From NCBI RefSeq assembly GCF_934202235.1, contig NZ_CAKPXS010000007.1, positions 1-46,021 on the forward strand: a stretch of DNA of 46,021 nucleotides, read 5' to 3'. Numbering within the stretch: position 1 is the stretch's first letter; every line of letters starts with the position of its first letter. The position numbers and the translations under genes were made by a program. Under the pieces are notes generated by a model. The model worked only from the letters and a program-made list of their open reading frames with translations, did not search any database and was not told the origin of the DNA. The stretch comes from an uncultured Limosilactobacillus sp. Lineage in GTDB: Bacteria > Bacillota > Bacilli > Lactobacillales > Lactobacillaceae. This document shows positions 24,135-32,452 of this stretch, in pieces.

Positions 24135-24968
24135 TTAGCAAATACCGCAAAGACCGAGAACAATCCCTAACACCATGATCCCGAGCATGACCCAGTTGAT
24201 GTTAACGTGCTTCTTGTAAAGCAGCCAGAAGGCAATCAGGGTAACTGCCAGTGGCACAATGCCGACAAACAGTTGGTCCAGATAAGTCTGGATCTTCATA
24301 ACTTGCTTACTTCCTTGAACAGCAACTTGCAGGATCGTCTTGAACTTAACGTTGGAAGCCGTCATCGACCCCATCATCATCAGCCCCAGCAAGCTGGAAA
24401 CCTTGGTCAGGATCTTCATACCACCGGATTCGTACAATCGTTCAATGAACGTTGTCCCGACGGAGTAACCACCGTACAGTGAGTAATATTGAATAATCAT
24501 TGCAGGAATGTTGTACAGCAGTAAGAAGACGATTGCTCCCATTGCCGAGCCGGCACTAGCTAATGAAATCCCAATCCCGGCAGCAACAACCCGGAGGATC
24601 CCCCAGAAGAACGAGTCACCAATCCCGGACAGCGGTCCCATCAGTGAGGCCTTCACGGCGGTAATAGAACTGTCATCGAAGTTATCATTTTGACTGTTTT
24701 GCTTTTCCATGGAAGCAACCAGCCCAACGATAAAGTCGTTCAAGTGCAGGGTAGCGTTGAACCAAGCCGTGTGACGAACCATGGCCTTCTTCCGGCCTTC
24801 AGGATCGTCCTTGTAGAACAAGTCTATGATCGGCATGATACTCCACAGGAAACCACAGGCGTGGTACTGAGTAGCACCGGTCCGTGAAGCATTCATCGCA
24901 TATGACCGCCAAAAGACCCGGCGCATTGCTTTTCTTTCAGCAGGTTCTAGATTTTTAGTTAATTTCAT
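24135..24968 (-). CDS. Mannose-family PTS, EIID component
   Basis: 277 residues, membrane component specific to the mannose PTS family. The N-terminal cytoplasmic part has the hallmark MRRVFWRSYAMNASRTGATQ and FLWSIMPIIDLFYKD; then MGPLSGIGDSFFWG, the strongest family signature, near residue 112. Four to five hydrophobic segments follow. The ATG overlaps the EIIC stop as ATGA. It is the last gene of the four-gene operon, with no enzyme behind it. Confidence 0.94.
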   Translation of the reverse strand: MKLTKNLEPAERKAMRRVFWRSYAMNASRTGATQYHACGFLWSIMPIIDLFYKDDPEGRKKAMVRHTAWFNATLHLNDFIVGLVASMEKQNSQNDNFDDSSITAVKASLMGPLSGIGDSFFWGILRVVAAGIGISLASAGSAMGAIVFLLLYNIPAMIIQYYSLYGGYSVGTTFIERLYESGGMKILTKVSSLLGLMMMGSMTASNVKFKTILQVAVQGSKQVMKIQTYLDQLFVGIVPLAVTLIAFWLLYKKHVNINWVMLGIMVLGIVLGLCGIC

Positions 24969-25783
24969 GAGAAGAAGTCCTCCTCTTCATCTTCCTTACT
25001 TTCGTGAGCATTGGCAGTGTGGCCAGTGTTGACTCCTTCAGCAGCCATCTTGTTCAACCGCATTTCGTTTTGGGCCACGACAACACAGATCACGACCCCG
25101 ATAACGGCAACGGCAACGGCTGGCAGCTTCACGTAAGCCGTCAAAACGAAGCCCAGCAGGTAGTAAACCGCCAGTTTGTTGTCCCACAGTAATTTCATCA
25201 GCATGGCGAACCCAACGGCCGGTAGAAGACCACCAGCGGCGTTCAACCCGTTCATGACTGGTTGTGGAATGTTCTTAACAAAGGCGTTCACTGGACCACT
25301 CCCGGCTAAAATCCCGGCAAAAGTGACTGATGAAATAATGAAGTAGTAGAAGACCCAGGTCCCCCACTGAAGGACGTTCAGCTTGGCTTCGCTCCCCTCA
25401 GCAGTAACCTTGTCCATTACTGGCGCAAAAATGTTGAAGAAGACGTTCTTCAAGAACATAACCATAAAGGCGGCCAGCATCCCGATTGGAATTGCCAGTG
25501 TCAGGGCAGCACCCTTGCTGACCCCGGCAGTAATGGCAAAAGTGGTCGAAATAGCGGTGGCAGTCACCGGTTCAGCGGAAATAACACCACCAATGTTAAC
25601 GTTCCCCAGGAAAATAGCTTCCAGTGAAGCCCCCATTAAAATCCCCTGGCGCATGTCGCCCATCAGCAAACCGGTAACCAAACCGACGACTAACGGACGC
25701 TCCAACATACTTTGCCCGGTCAGGTAGTTCCCACCGAAACAAATGAAAACTGCTAATGCAGCTAATAGCGCATGTGTAAACAT
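24965..25783 (-). CDS. Mannose-family PTS, EIIC component
   Basis: 272 residues, membrane permease part, with about seven hydrophobic segments. Signature: QSMLERPLVVGLVTGLLMGD near residue 24-43 and GASLEAIFLGNVNIGG near 50, both typical for ManY/AgaW. The C-terminus is a charged tail (ESKEDEEEDFFS). The stop overlaps the next start. It lies 14 bases after EIIB. Confidence 0.94.
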   Translation of the reverse strand: MFTHALLAALAVFICFGGNYLTGQSMLERPLVVGLVTGLLMGDMRQGILMGASLEAIFLGNVNIGGVISAEPVTATAISTTFAITAGVSKGAALTLAIPIGMLAAFMVMFLKNVFFNIFAPVMDKVTAEGSEAKLNVLQWGTWVFYYFIISSVTFAGILAGSGPVNAFVKNIPQPVMNGLNAAGGLLPAVGFAMLMKLLWDNKLAVYYLLGFVLTAYVKLPAVAVAVIGVVICVVVAQNEMRLNKMAAEGVNTGHTANAHESKEDEEEDFFS

Positions 25784-25797
25784 ATAATTGTCTCCCC

Positions 25798-26298
25798 TTA
25801 GTTCAGCTTCTTAAGTGCTTCGGCGAGGTCGAGGCGGGCATTGCTTGGCAAAACCTGGTTATAAGTGTCAACCCGGTCCAGGGCAGCTAACTCCTTGGCG
25901 GCCTTTAATTCATCAGGGTTCAATTGAACACTGTGGAAAACTTCAACCTTGCTCTTTGGGTCAGACTTGTCAAACCGGCCGGCGTTAGCAACGTTGACCG
26001 CTTCGATATCCTGAACATTTTGAGCAATCTTATTAGCGTCTGAGACACAGTTGCAAATCCCGAAAATCCGCTTGTTCTTACCCCGCGGGTCGTTAAAAAT
26101 CCGAATAGCGTCGTCCACGGAACGGATGAGAAGCTTCATTCCATCAGGAACGGCCATCTTCAGGGTCATCTGCATCACTTTATCCTTAGCTGCATGGTCG
26201 TTTGCTACTACCAGCAGGGGAGTATTTAATTCCTTGGTCCAAACCACTGCGACCTGGCCGTGAATTAACCGGTCGTCAACTCTTAGCTGTGCTAACAT
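25798..26298 (-). CDS. Mannose-family PTS, EIIB component
   Basis: 166 residues, cytoplasmic. The phospho-histidine is His13 in RVDDRLIHGQVAVVW, the family signature. In this family EIIB is phosphorylated on histidine, unlike the cysteine of other PTS. GGAGG lies before the ATG. It follows EIIA by 18 bases. Separate EIIA and EIIB, rather than a fused AB, puts it nearer to the Aga/Sor/Lev-type than to the main glucose-mannose transporter. Confidence 0.93.
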   Translation of the reverse strand: MLAQLRVDDRLIHGQVAVVWTKELNTPLLVVANDHAAKDKVMQMTLKMAVPDGMKLLIRSVDDAIRIFNDPRGKNKRIFGICNCVSDANKIAQNVQDIEAVNVANAGRFDKSDPKSKVEVFHSVQLNPDELKAAKELAALDRVDTYNQVLPSNARLDLAEALKKLN

Positions 26299-26316
26299 TC
26301 AAATTCCTCCCATACA

Positions 26317-26742
26317 TTAATCAAAGAAATCGTCATCATCATCGTCATTAGCCTGGGTGTTCCACTGAACCGGCTTAATGGCACTCTCGTCAATCAGTTG
26401 GTTGATCTTGTCATCACTGAGATTTGTTCCTTCAGGCAGAAGTAAAATCGAAAGAATAATAGCTAAATTGGAATTGGCAATCAGGAAGACATTGCCCTTG
26501 CCCTTTGGAACCAGCCGTGTAACAACCTTCTGGTTAACGGAACCACCGAACAGGTCAGTAAAAATTACCGCTTGTTCATCGTCAGCTACGCTATCAATGA
26601 ACTCATCAATTTTTGGCGTGTAGTCAGAATTATCAAGGTAGGCATCAATGACTTTTACGGAATCTCCCTTACCGGTCAAGATATTGATGGAACTTTGAAA
26701 ACCACTGGCAAGTTTGCCGTGCGTCGCAATCAAATATTTCAT
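26317..26742 (-). CDS. Mannose-family PTS, EIIA component
   Basis: 141 residues, cytoplasmic. His9 in LIATHGKLASGF is the phosphorylation site; AVIFTDLFGGSVNQ near residue 60 is the second family motif. The C-terminal end is acidic (NDDDDDDFFD). GGAGG precedes the ATG. First gene of the operon, under a promoter region with a cre-like box. The substrate is not told by any linked enzyme, although manA lies about 1 kb upstream behind a separate gene. Confidence 0.93.
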   Translation of the reverse strand: MKYLIATHGKLASGFQSSINILTGKGDSVKVIDAYLDNSDYTPKIDEFIDSVADDEQAVIFTDLFGGSVNQKVVTRLVPKGKGNVFLIANSNLAIILSILLLPEGTNLSDDKINQLIDESAIKPVQWNTQANDDDDDDFFD

Positions 26743-26764
26743 TTTTTATCCTCCTCTTTTCTGG

Positions 26765-26811
26765 TATGGTCCAATACTACCATAATCAGCTGATTAATGA
26801 AAGCGCTCTCG
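26765..26811 (-). promoter_or_regulatory. Promoter region of the mannose-family PTS: cre and inverted repeats
   Basis: TGAAAGCGCTCTCG (26798-26811) matches cre except at the last base. Downstream on minus are TCAGCTGA and an inverted repeat TATGGT/ACCATA (26765-26784). A second, poorer cre-like site (26906-26919) lies at the end of the next gene. On minus, TTTCAT and TAGTAT with 17 bases between them are possible -35 and -10 boxes, so cre would cover the -35. Confidence 0.55.
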
Positions 26812-26844
26812 GCAATAGATATCACTATTAAGGATTAAAAAAAT

Positions 26845-26899
26845 TAAAATATAAAAAAATACATCTAACTAATCCCAACAAACGGTAAGTTAGGTGTAT
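26845..26899 (-). terminator. Terminator of the phosphoglycerate-mutase-like gene
   Basis: ATACACCTAACT and AGTTAGATGTAT (on minus) form a 12-base stem with one G-T pair around a 17-base loop, followed by a run of seven T. Confidence 0.82.
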
Positions 26900-26921
26900 C
26901 GTTTACTATAGCGCTTTCATT

Positions 26922-27593
26922 TTAAAATTTTTTCTGAATTTCTAAAGTCTTCTGATTATAGAAATCTACTTTTACTTCTTCAGGGCTTAGTGACAATTTC
27001 ATGATGGCACCATTGCCCGGTCCCTCGTAGTCATCACGCTCGCCATAGCGACAAGCAATGTAGCGGATAATTGAGCCGTGCGAAGCAACGACAACGTTGC
27101 TGTTGTCCGGCAATTGGCGCAAAAAGTTCATCGCTTGATCACAACGCTCATCTAATTGTTGACTGTCTTCTGCCAGGTGGGCCGGGTCCGCTTCATGCAG
27201 CAGGTCATGCAGTTTGGGCATCCCATACTTGTCAATTACCTGGGAAAGTCGGCGCATCCGATCACCTGCTAAGTGACTCGCCCAAATTGCCCCTTCTTCA
27301 TTACTGTGACCTTCGAACGAACCATAAAAAACTTCGCGGAAGAGTTTGCTTTGCGTCGGTTCTGTCATTGTTGATTTTGGGTGATTCTTAATGAGAATCC
27401 GCGCAGTATCAACCGCCCGTTTGAGATCACTTGAAAACAAGTAGTCAATCTGAAGCGGTGCTAGCTCACGACCAACCTTCGCGGCGTCTTCTTCACCCTT
27501 CGCCGTCAATGGCGTATCTGACCAGCCCTGAAGCCGGGCAAACATATTGAAGTAAGTCTCGCCATGCCGAACCATATAAACATTAATTGCCAT
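26922..27593 (-). CDS. Histidine phosphatase / phosphoglycerate-mutase-like protein
   Basis: 223 residues, cytoplasmic. The catalytic motif is Arg9-His10-Gly11-Glu12 (MVRHGETYFN), with the second histidine in VVASHGSIIRY and the acid in REVFYGSFEG. The length is near that of cofactor-dependent mutases, but the lobe between residues 95 and 150 is unlike GpmA, so a broad phosphatase, perhaps of sugar phosphates, is more likely. GGAGGG precedes the ATG. It has its own terminator and a weak cre-like site upstream. Confidence 0.88.
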   Translation of the reverse strand: MAINVYMVRHGETYFNMFARLQGWSDTPLTAKGEEDAAKVGRELAPLQIDYLFSSDLKRAVDTARILIKNHPKSTMTEPTQSKLFREVFYGSFEGHSNEEGAIWASHLAGDRMRRLSQVIDKYGMPKLHDLLHEADPAHLAEDSQQLDERCDQAMNFLRQLPDNSNVVVASHGSIIRYIACRYGERDDYEGPGNGAIMKLSLSPEEVKVDFYNQKTLEIQKKF

Positions 27594-27627
27594 GATGTCC
27601 CTCCTTAGTCATAACAACATCATACCA

Positions 27628-27641
27628 TGCAAACGGTTACG
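27628..27641 (-). promoter_or_regulatory. Weak cre-like site and -10 box before the phosphatase gene
   Basis: TGCAAACGGTTACG matches cre at 12 of 14 positions. On minus a TATGAT box follows a few bases later. AT content is high up to the manA stop. Confidence 0.35.
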
Positions 27642-27711
27642 TGAAAGGGTATTTTGACAATCAAATATTTAGTAATGCTACATTATTCCTAATGACGTTA
27701 AATATTTCTTA

Positions 27712-28686
27712 TCAATATTTCCCCGCATTTGGCCAGGAAACGATTAGTGTCATCTCCCCTAGCCACTGCCAGTGTGCAATCGACGTTGGCAGAATAAAGT
27801 GATCACCTTTGATAAGGTTATAACTGTAGTCTCCTATAGCCAACGCTCCGGAGCCGTCAATGACGGAACAAACCAAAAATGGTCTAGTTCCCAGTCTTTC
27901 GGATAACGGTGTTTTAATCGCCAACTTTTGAACAGTGAAGTAAGATGAATCCTTTGCTCCGACTAAAGTGTTGACTGTTGATTCTTCTTCATGTCGAACT
28001 ATAGGTATAAGATGAGGAGCTACAAAGGGTACTGTAATGACATCTTCAGACTTTTTAATGTCTAATCGACGCTTTTTTCCATTTTGACCAATCCGATCAT
28101 AGTCGTACAACCGATAAGTTACGTCTGAACTTTGCTGTGTTTCCAGGACTTCAATCCCACTTGTCAAAGCATGAATCGTTCCACTAGGGGTATAGATAAA
28201 GTCTCCCTTCTGGACTGGTACCTTTCTCAGTAGTTTATCCCATTCACTATTCTCAATATCCTTAACTAGTTCAGTACGGCTATTTGCGGTATGACCATAA
28301 ATCAAGTATGCCCCTGGCTTAGCTTTGAGAACATACCAACACTCTGTTTTTCCTAACGAGTTCTCATGTTGTTGTGCATAAAAATCATCTGGATGAACTT
28401 GAATAGATAAATTATCGTTAGCATCAAGAATCTTCGTCAAAATAGGAAACTCAGACCGTCGAGGACGACCAAACAATTCTGGATGTTGCCCATAAACCAC
28501 ATCCAGTGTTTCGCCAGCATAGGGATCATTTTTAATGGTACTTAACCCGTGTGGATGACCAGAAATTGCCCAACATTCACCAATTTTCCCCTCAGGGATT
28601 TGGTAGCCAAAATCACGTTCAAGGTTACGACCACCCCAAATTTTACGATGAAAAACTGGTTCTAAAAATAATGGTGTTATCTTCAT
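27712..28686 (-). CDS. manA: Mannose-6-phosphate isomerase, type I
   Basis: Interconverts mannose-6-phosphate and fructose-6-phosphate; cytoplasmic, zinc-dependent. 324 residues, the Firmicute short form. Zinc ligands are visible: Gln96 and His98 in SIQVHPDD, Glu115 in GKTECWYVL, His172 in SGTIHAL. AAGGAG precedes the ATG. It is last in the transketolase unit, behind a terminator, and 118 bases before the phosphatase gene. Base composition is clearly lower in G+C than in genes left of 27.6 kb. Confidence 0.95.
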   Translation of the reverse strand: MKITPLFLEPVFHRKIWGGRNLERDFGYQIPEGKIGECWAISGHPHGLSTIKNDPYAGETLDVVYGQHPELFGRPRRSEFPILTKILDANDNLSIQVHPDDFYAQQHENSLGKTECWYVLKAKPGAYLIYGHTANSRTELVKDIENSEWDKLLRKVPVQKGDFIYTPSGTIHALTSGIEVLETQQSSDVTYRLYDYDRIGQNGKKRRLDIKKSEDVITVPFVAPHLIPIVRHEEESTVNTLVGAKDSSYFTVQKLAIKTPLSERLGTRPFLVCSVIDGSGALAIGDYSYNLIKGDHFILPTSIAHWQWLGEMTLIVSWPNAGKY

Positions 28687-28699
28687 TTTTATCTCCTTA

Positions 28700-28743
28700 T
28701 AGAAAAAACAGTATTAGGGACAAACCATTCCCTAATACTGTTT
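28700..28743 (-). terminator. Terminator between transketolase and manA
   Basis: AAACAGTATTAGGGA and TCCCTAATACTGTTT form a perfect 15-base stem around eight bases, followed by a T-run on minus. manA therefore needs read-through or its own promoter. Confidence 0.88.
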
Positions 28744-28749
28744 GACATA

Positions 28750-30741
28750 TTACTTAGTAAAATGGTCCACATATTGTTGAACAATATTTTCAACAGTGAA
28801 TCCTGACTTAGTAATAAGATCATCACCATTACCACTTTCACCAAAGTGGTTGATGCCTAAAATAGTACCGCCAAGACCCGTAAATTGTGCCCAATCGTAG
28901 GTGGTTGCCATTTCCACAGCCATTCGGTTACGAAGCTTAGATGGTAAAACGGCTTCCCGATAATTGGTTGGCTGTTTCAGGAACAATTCGAAACTTGGCA
29001 TGGAAACGACACGGACGGCAATTCCTTTACTTGCTAACTCTTTTTGTGCCGCCAGTAGCAAGCTAACCTCTGAACCACTGCCCATCAGGATTCCTGATGG
29101 GTTACCATTTGACGCTTCGGAAAGGATATAGCCACCTTTTGCAACTGAAGACTTGATGATGTCCCGGTATTCTTTCAGGGTTGGTAACTTCTGACGACCT
29201 AAAACCATCATTATTGGTGCATGGTGTTCGTTTAGCGTGTACTCCCATGCGTAAAGGGTTTCTAACGCATCCGCTGGGCGAAGAACAATGAGGTTTGGCA
29301 TTGCCCGGTAACCCTCTAGTTGTTCAATTGGCTGGTGGGTAGGCCCATCCGGCCCAAGCGAAATGGAATCGTGTCCAAATAAATAGATTGTTGGAATCTG
29401 CATTAATGACGCTTGACGAATTGCACTCCTCATATATTCAGAGAAAATAAGGAATGTGTTCCCAAAGACCCGTGAACCACCATATAAGGTAATACCGTTC
29501 AACTCTGCACCCTCAGCAAATTCACGAATGCCAAACGCAACATTACGCTTTTCGTATTGTCTTGGTTGGAATCCTTCATCACCATCAAAGTACGTCTTAT
29601 CAGAACTGCCTAAATCTGCTGAGCCACCCCATAGGTTGACATCAGTCTTACTAATTGTTGCTTGGAGAATTTGATGAATGGCATCACGTGTAGCTTCCTG
29701 GTCAGCAAACTCTTCGCGGAAGTCATCAACATTGATTTTTTCCTTGTTAGTTAGGTTATTAACTAACCTCTGGTAAAGTTCTGGATACTTGTCTTGATAC
29801 TCCTGTAATAAATCATTCCATTGGGTACGAGCCTTTTGACCACCATCTTTGATCTCTTTAAATGTTGTATAAACATCGTCCGGAACATCAAACGGATCAT
29901 GTTCATAACCCAATTGCTGTTTTGTTTCACGAACTTGCTCTTCGGTGAGGACAACACCGTGTGCCTTGTGACTGTCAGCAAATGGCGAAGCGTATCCTAA
30001 TACCGTGTGAACTTCAATAATTGTTGGCCGACTTTGTTCATCTTTTGCAATCTGAATTGCACTATCCATAGCATTAAGGTCATTGCCATCTTCCACAGTT
30101 AAGTAATTCCAACCATAAGATTTAAAACGTTCCGCCACATTATCGTTGCATTCTGCACTTAGGGCTGAATCCATTGTGTTGCGGTTGGAATCATAGAGAA
30201 CAATAAGATTATTCAAGTGAAGGTGACCAGCAAGGCTAGCAGTTTCATGGCTAATTCCTTCCATCAGGTCGCCATCACCCACTTCCACGAAAATATGATT
30301 ATTGACAATGTCAAATCCTGGCCTGTTGTAAATGGCAGCAAGGTGCTTAGCTGCCATTGCCATTCCAACCGCCATCCCAAAACCTTGACCTAGCGGGCCA
30401 GTAGCAGCATCAACACCTGGGGTCGTAATCTCAGGGTGCCCCGGTGTCTTACTGCCCAAAGTCCGAAAGTGCTTTAAGTCATCTAATGAAATGTCATAGC
30501 CAATTAGGTGAAGGATGGCATACAACATTGCCGATCCATGACCACCTGATAAGACAAACCGGTCCCGGTTGAACCACTGCGGATCATGAACATCAATGTT
30601 CATATTCCGATAAATGGTATAAAGCAATGGGGCAGCGCTCAACGTAATCCCGGTATGGCCTGAGTTTGCGTTGGTAATCTCATCCATACTAAGAGCTCGA
30701 ATTGCATTAACTGCTTGTTGGTCCTTATCTGTGTACTCCAT
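28750..30741 (-). CDS. tkt: Transketolase
   Basis: Moves two-carbon units between sugar phosphates; thiamine diphosphate enzyme, cytoplasmic, 663 residues, full length. The thiamine site is GDGD at 155-158 in FVEVGDGDLMEGISHE; His68 in GGHGSAML and GPLGQGFGMAVG near 115 are typical. The pyrimidine domain has AFGIREFAEGAELNG near 395, and the C-terminal domain starts near 540. GAGGAG precedes the ATG. It is translated 34 bases after the UlaA-type EIIC. A similar regulator, EIIB, EIIC, transketolase order is known to me in streptococci, where transketolase is split in two genes. Confidence 0.95.
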   Translation of the reverse strand: MEYTDKDQQAVNAIRALSMDEITNANSGHTGITLSAAPLLYTIYRNMNIDVHDPQWFNRDRFVLSGGHGSAMLYAILHLIGYDISLDDLKHFRTLGSKTPGHPEITTPGVDAATGPLGQGFGMAVGMAMAAKHLAAIYNRPGFDIVNNHIFVEVGDGDLMEGISHETASLAGHLHLNNLIVLYDSNRNTMDSALSAECNDNVAERFKSYGWNYLTVEDGNDLNAMDSAIQIAKDEQSRPTIIEVHTVLGYASPFADSHKAHGVVLTEEQVRETKQQLGYEHDPFDVPDDVYTTFKEIKDGGQKARTQWNDLLQEYQDKYPELYQRLVNNLTNKEKINVDDFREEFADQEATRDAIHQILQATISKTDVNLWGGSADLGSSDKTYFDGDEGFQPRQYEKRNVAFGIREFAEGAELNGITLYGGSRVFGNTFLIFSEYMRSAIRQASLMQIPTIYLFGHDSISLGPDGPTHQPIEQLEGYRAMPNLIVLRPADALETLYAWEYTLNEHHAPIMMVLGRQKLPTLKEYRDIIKSSVAKGGYILSEASNGNPSGILMGSGSEVSLLLAAQKELASKGIAVRVVSMPSFELFLKQPTNYREAVLPSKLRNRMAVEMATTYDWAQFTGLGGTILGINHFGESGNGDDLITKSGFTVENIVQQYVDHFTK

Positions 30742-30775
30742 ATTGAACTCCTCTCTGCTTCATAACTAAATATGA

Positions 30776-32143
30776 TTACTTGTTAGCGTTGGCATTAACT
30801 TTGTCGCGGTGATCCAGGACAATGGAGATAATGAAGAAGATAACCAGGCAGGCAACCAAAGCGCCAATAATCCCCATACGTCCAGCGTACATACCACTGT
30901 AACCAACAACTGAGCCAACAACCCCGAAGTCAGAGTCAGCAAAGCTGGCAGTCCCTAATCCTAAGTGACCAAGAACCGGAATCAGCATAATCGGAACCCA
31001 CGAAATCATAAATCCGTGAACGAATGCACCGATTACGGCACCACGACGGCCACCAACAGCATTACCGATAACACCGGCAGTCGCACCGCACATAAAGTGA
31101 GCAACGACACCAGGGATCACGATGGTAGTGTGGAAGACAACCATTAGTGCAGTAGCAACCAAACCACCAATAAAGCTGCAGAAGAAACCAACAATCACGG
31201 CATTTGGTGCAAATGGGAATAGGATTGGAATATCCAGCCCAGCCTTGGCACCTGGTACCAGCTTGGCAGAGATCCCTTTAAATGCAGGAATTAATTCATT
31301 AAGAATCATCCGTACACCAGCCAGCATGATGTAAACACCAGCAGCAAATGAACCAGATTCAATGAAAGCGTAAATAATGTAGTTAATCCCACCGCTAAAC
31401 TTGTCAACATACGTTGGACCAGCAGCAATGGCAACGATAATATATGCAACAGCCATCGTCAGCGTTACCGCAATGGTGTTATCACGAAGGAACGAAACCT
31501 TCTTTGGAACATGAAGGTCTTCAGTCGTCTTTGAAGGATCACCAACAACCTTAGCAACTAACCCGGAAATTAAGTAACCAAAGTCACCAGTGTGGGCAAT
31601 AGCAATTTCGTCAGTATGCGTAACCTTACGAACAAATGGTTGGATTAATGCTGGCATAATCGTGTCAAACAGTCCTAGAAAAACCCCACCAATAACAATA
31701 GACGGAACTTCTGTGAAACCGGCAACTGCAAGCAGAACAGCCAGCATACAGGACATATTGATCATCACGTGACCAGAAAGGTAAATGTACTTGAAGTGTG
31801 ACATTCGCGCCAGAATAACGTTAACAATCAATGCAACTAATAGAATCAACGCTGTCGCACTACCATACTTCCCAAGTGCCGTAGCTGTAAAAGCTTCGTT
31901 ATTTGGAACGACCCCTTGAACGTGGAAAGCATGCATAAACATCTTTCCGAAAGGATCAAGAGCGTCAGTAATAACACCAGCACCACCAGTTAAAACAAGG
32001 AATCCAACGAAGGTCTTGATACCACCTTCGGCAATATCAGTGCCTTCCTTCTTTTGAAGTGCTAAACCCAGAATCGCAACTAACCCGACTAAAATTGATG
32101 GTGTTCGTGCGATACTAACAAGGAAGTTTAAAAAGCCATTCAT
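30776..32143 (-). CDS. UlaA-family PTS EIIC permease, transketolase unit
   Basis: 455 residues, about ten hydrophobic segments. Family features: ARTPSILVGLVAILGLALQKK at the start, FLVLTGGAGVITDALDPF near 50, LVPGAKAGLDIPILFPFAPNAVIVGF near 300 and GVVAHFMCGATAGVIGNAVGG near 355. Shorter than the ascorbate permease of this window and without its charged tail. EIIB lies 17 bases upstream. No EIIA gene accompanies it. The linked transketolase suggests a C5 or other ketose as substrate, not ascorbate. Confidence 0.9.
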   Translation of the reverse strand: MNGFLNFLVSIARTPSILVGLVAILGLALQKKEGTDIAEGGIKTFVGFLVLTGGAGVITDALDPFGKMFMHAFHVQGVVPNNEAFTATALGKYGSATALILLVALIVNVILARMSHFKYIYLSGHVMINMSCMLAVLLAVAGFTEVPSIVIGGVFLGLFDTIMPALIQPFVRKVTHTDEIAIAHTGDFGYLISGLVAKVVGDPSKTTEDLHVPKKVSFLRDNTIAVTLTMAVAYIIVAIAAGPTYVDKFSGGINYIIYAFIESGSFAAGVYIMLAGVRMILNELIPAFKGISAKLVPGAKAGLDIPILFPFAPNAVIVGFFCSFIGGLVATALMVVFHTTIVIPGVVAHFMCGATAGVIGNAVGGRRGAVIGAFVHGFMISWVPIMLIPVLGHLGLGTASFADSDFGVVGSVVGYSGMYAGRMGIIGALVACLVIFFIISIVLDHRDKVNANANK

Positions 32144-32160
32144 GAAAAATCACCCTTTCC

Positions 32161-32451
32161 TTAATCTTCAACACTGTCCAAATATGCCTTGATCTTTTCC
32201 TTCAGCTCTTTTTTGTCAATAATCGAATTAAGAACGGTCACGTTCTCTTCCCCGACTACGTGGGCTACCGCATCGTACATATCGCGGCCAACAAAGAAAT
32301 GATCAGCAGTATCACGGTTAACACCAGACAAATCGATGTGCAGCGTTTTTACATCTGGACGATTGAGCTGACTTAATACTTCCTGCATATTCATGTCGAC
32401 CATGAACGAAGAACCAACACCTGTACTGCAACATGCTCCAATAGTAATCAT
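32161..32451 (-). CDS. UlaB-type PTS EIIB, transketolase unit
   Basis: 96 residues. Cys8 in GACCSTGVGSSF is the likely phospho-cysteine. ATG 32451 is preferred to a GTG 12 bases earlier because GGTGA lies at the right distance, and because it begins one base after the stop of the regulator gene. Coupled translation with the regulator is thus likely. There is no partner EIIA; phosphate must come from the EIIA domain of the regulator, from ulaC, or from another EIIA. Confidence 0.86.
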   Translation of the reverse strand: MITIGACCSTGVGSSFMVDMNMQEVLSQLNRPDVKTLHIDLSGVNRDTADHFFVGRDMYDAVAHVVGEENVTVLNSIIDKKELKEKIKAYLDSVED

Positions 32452-32452
32452 G

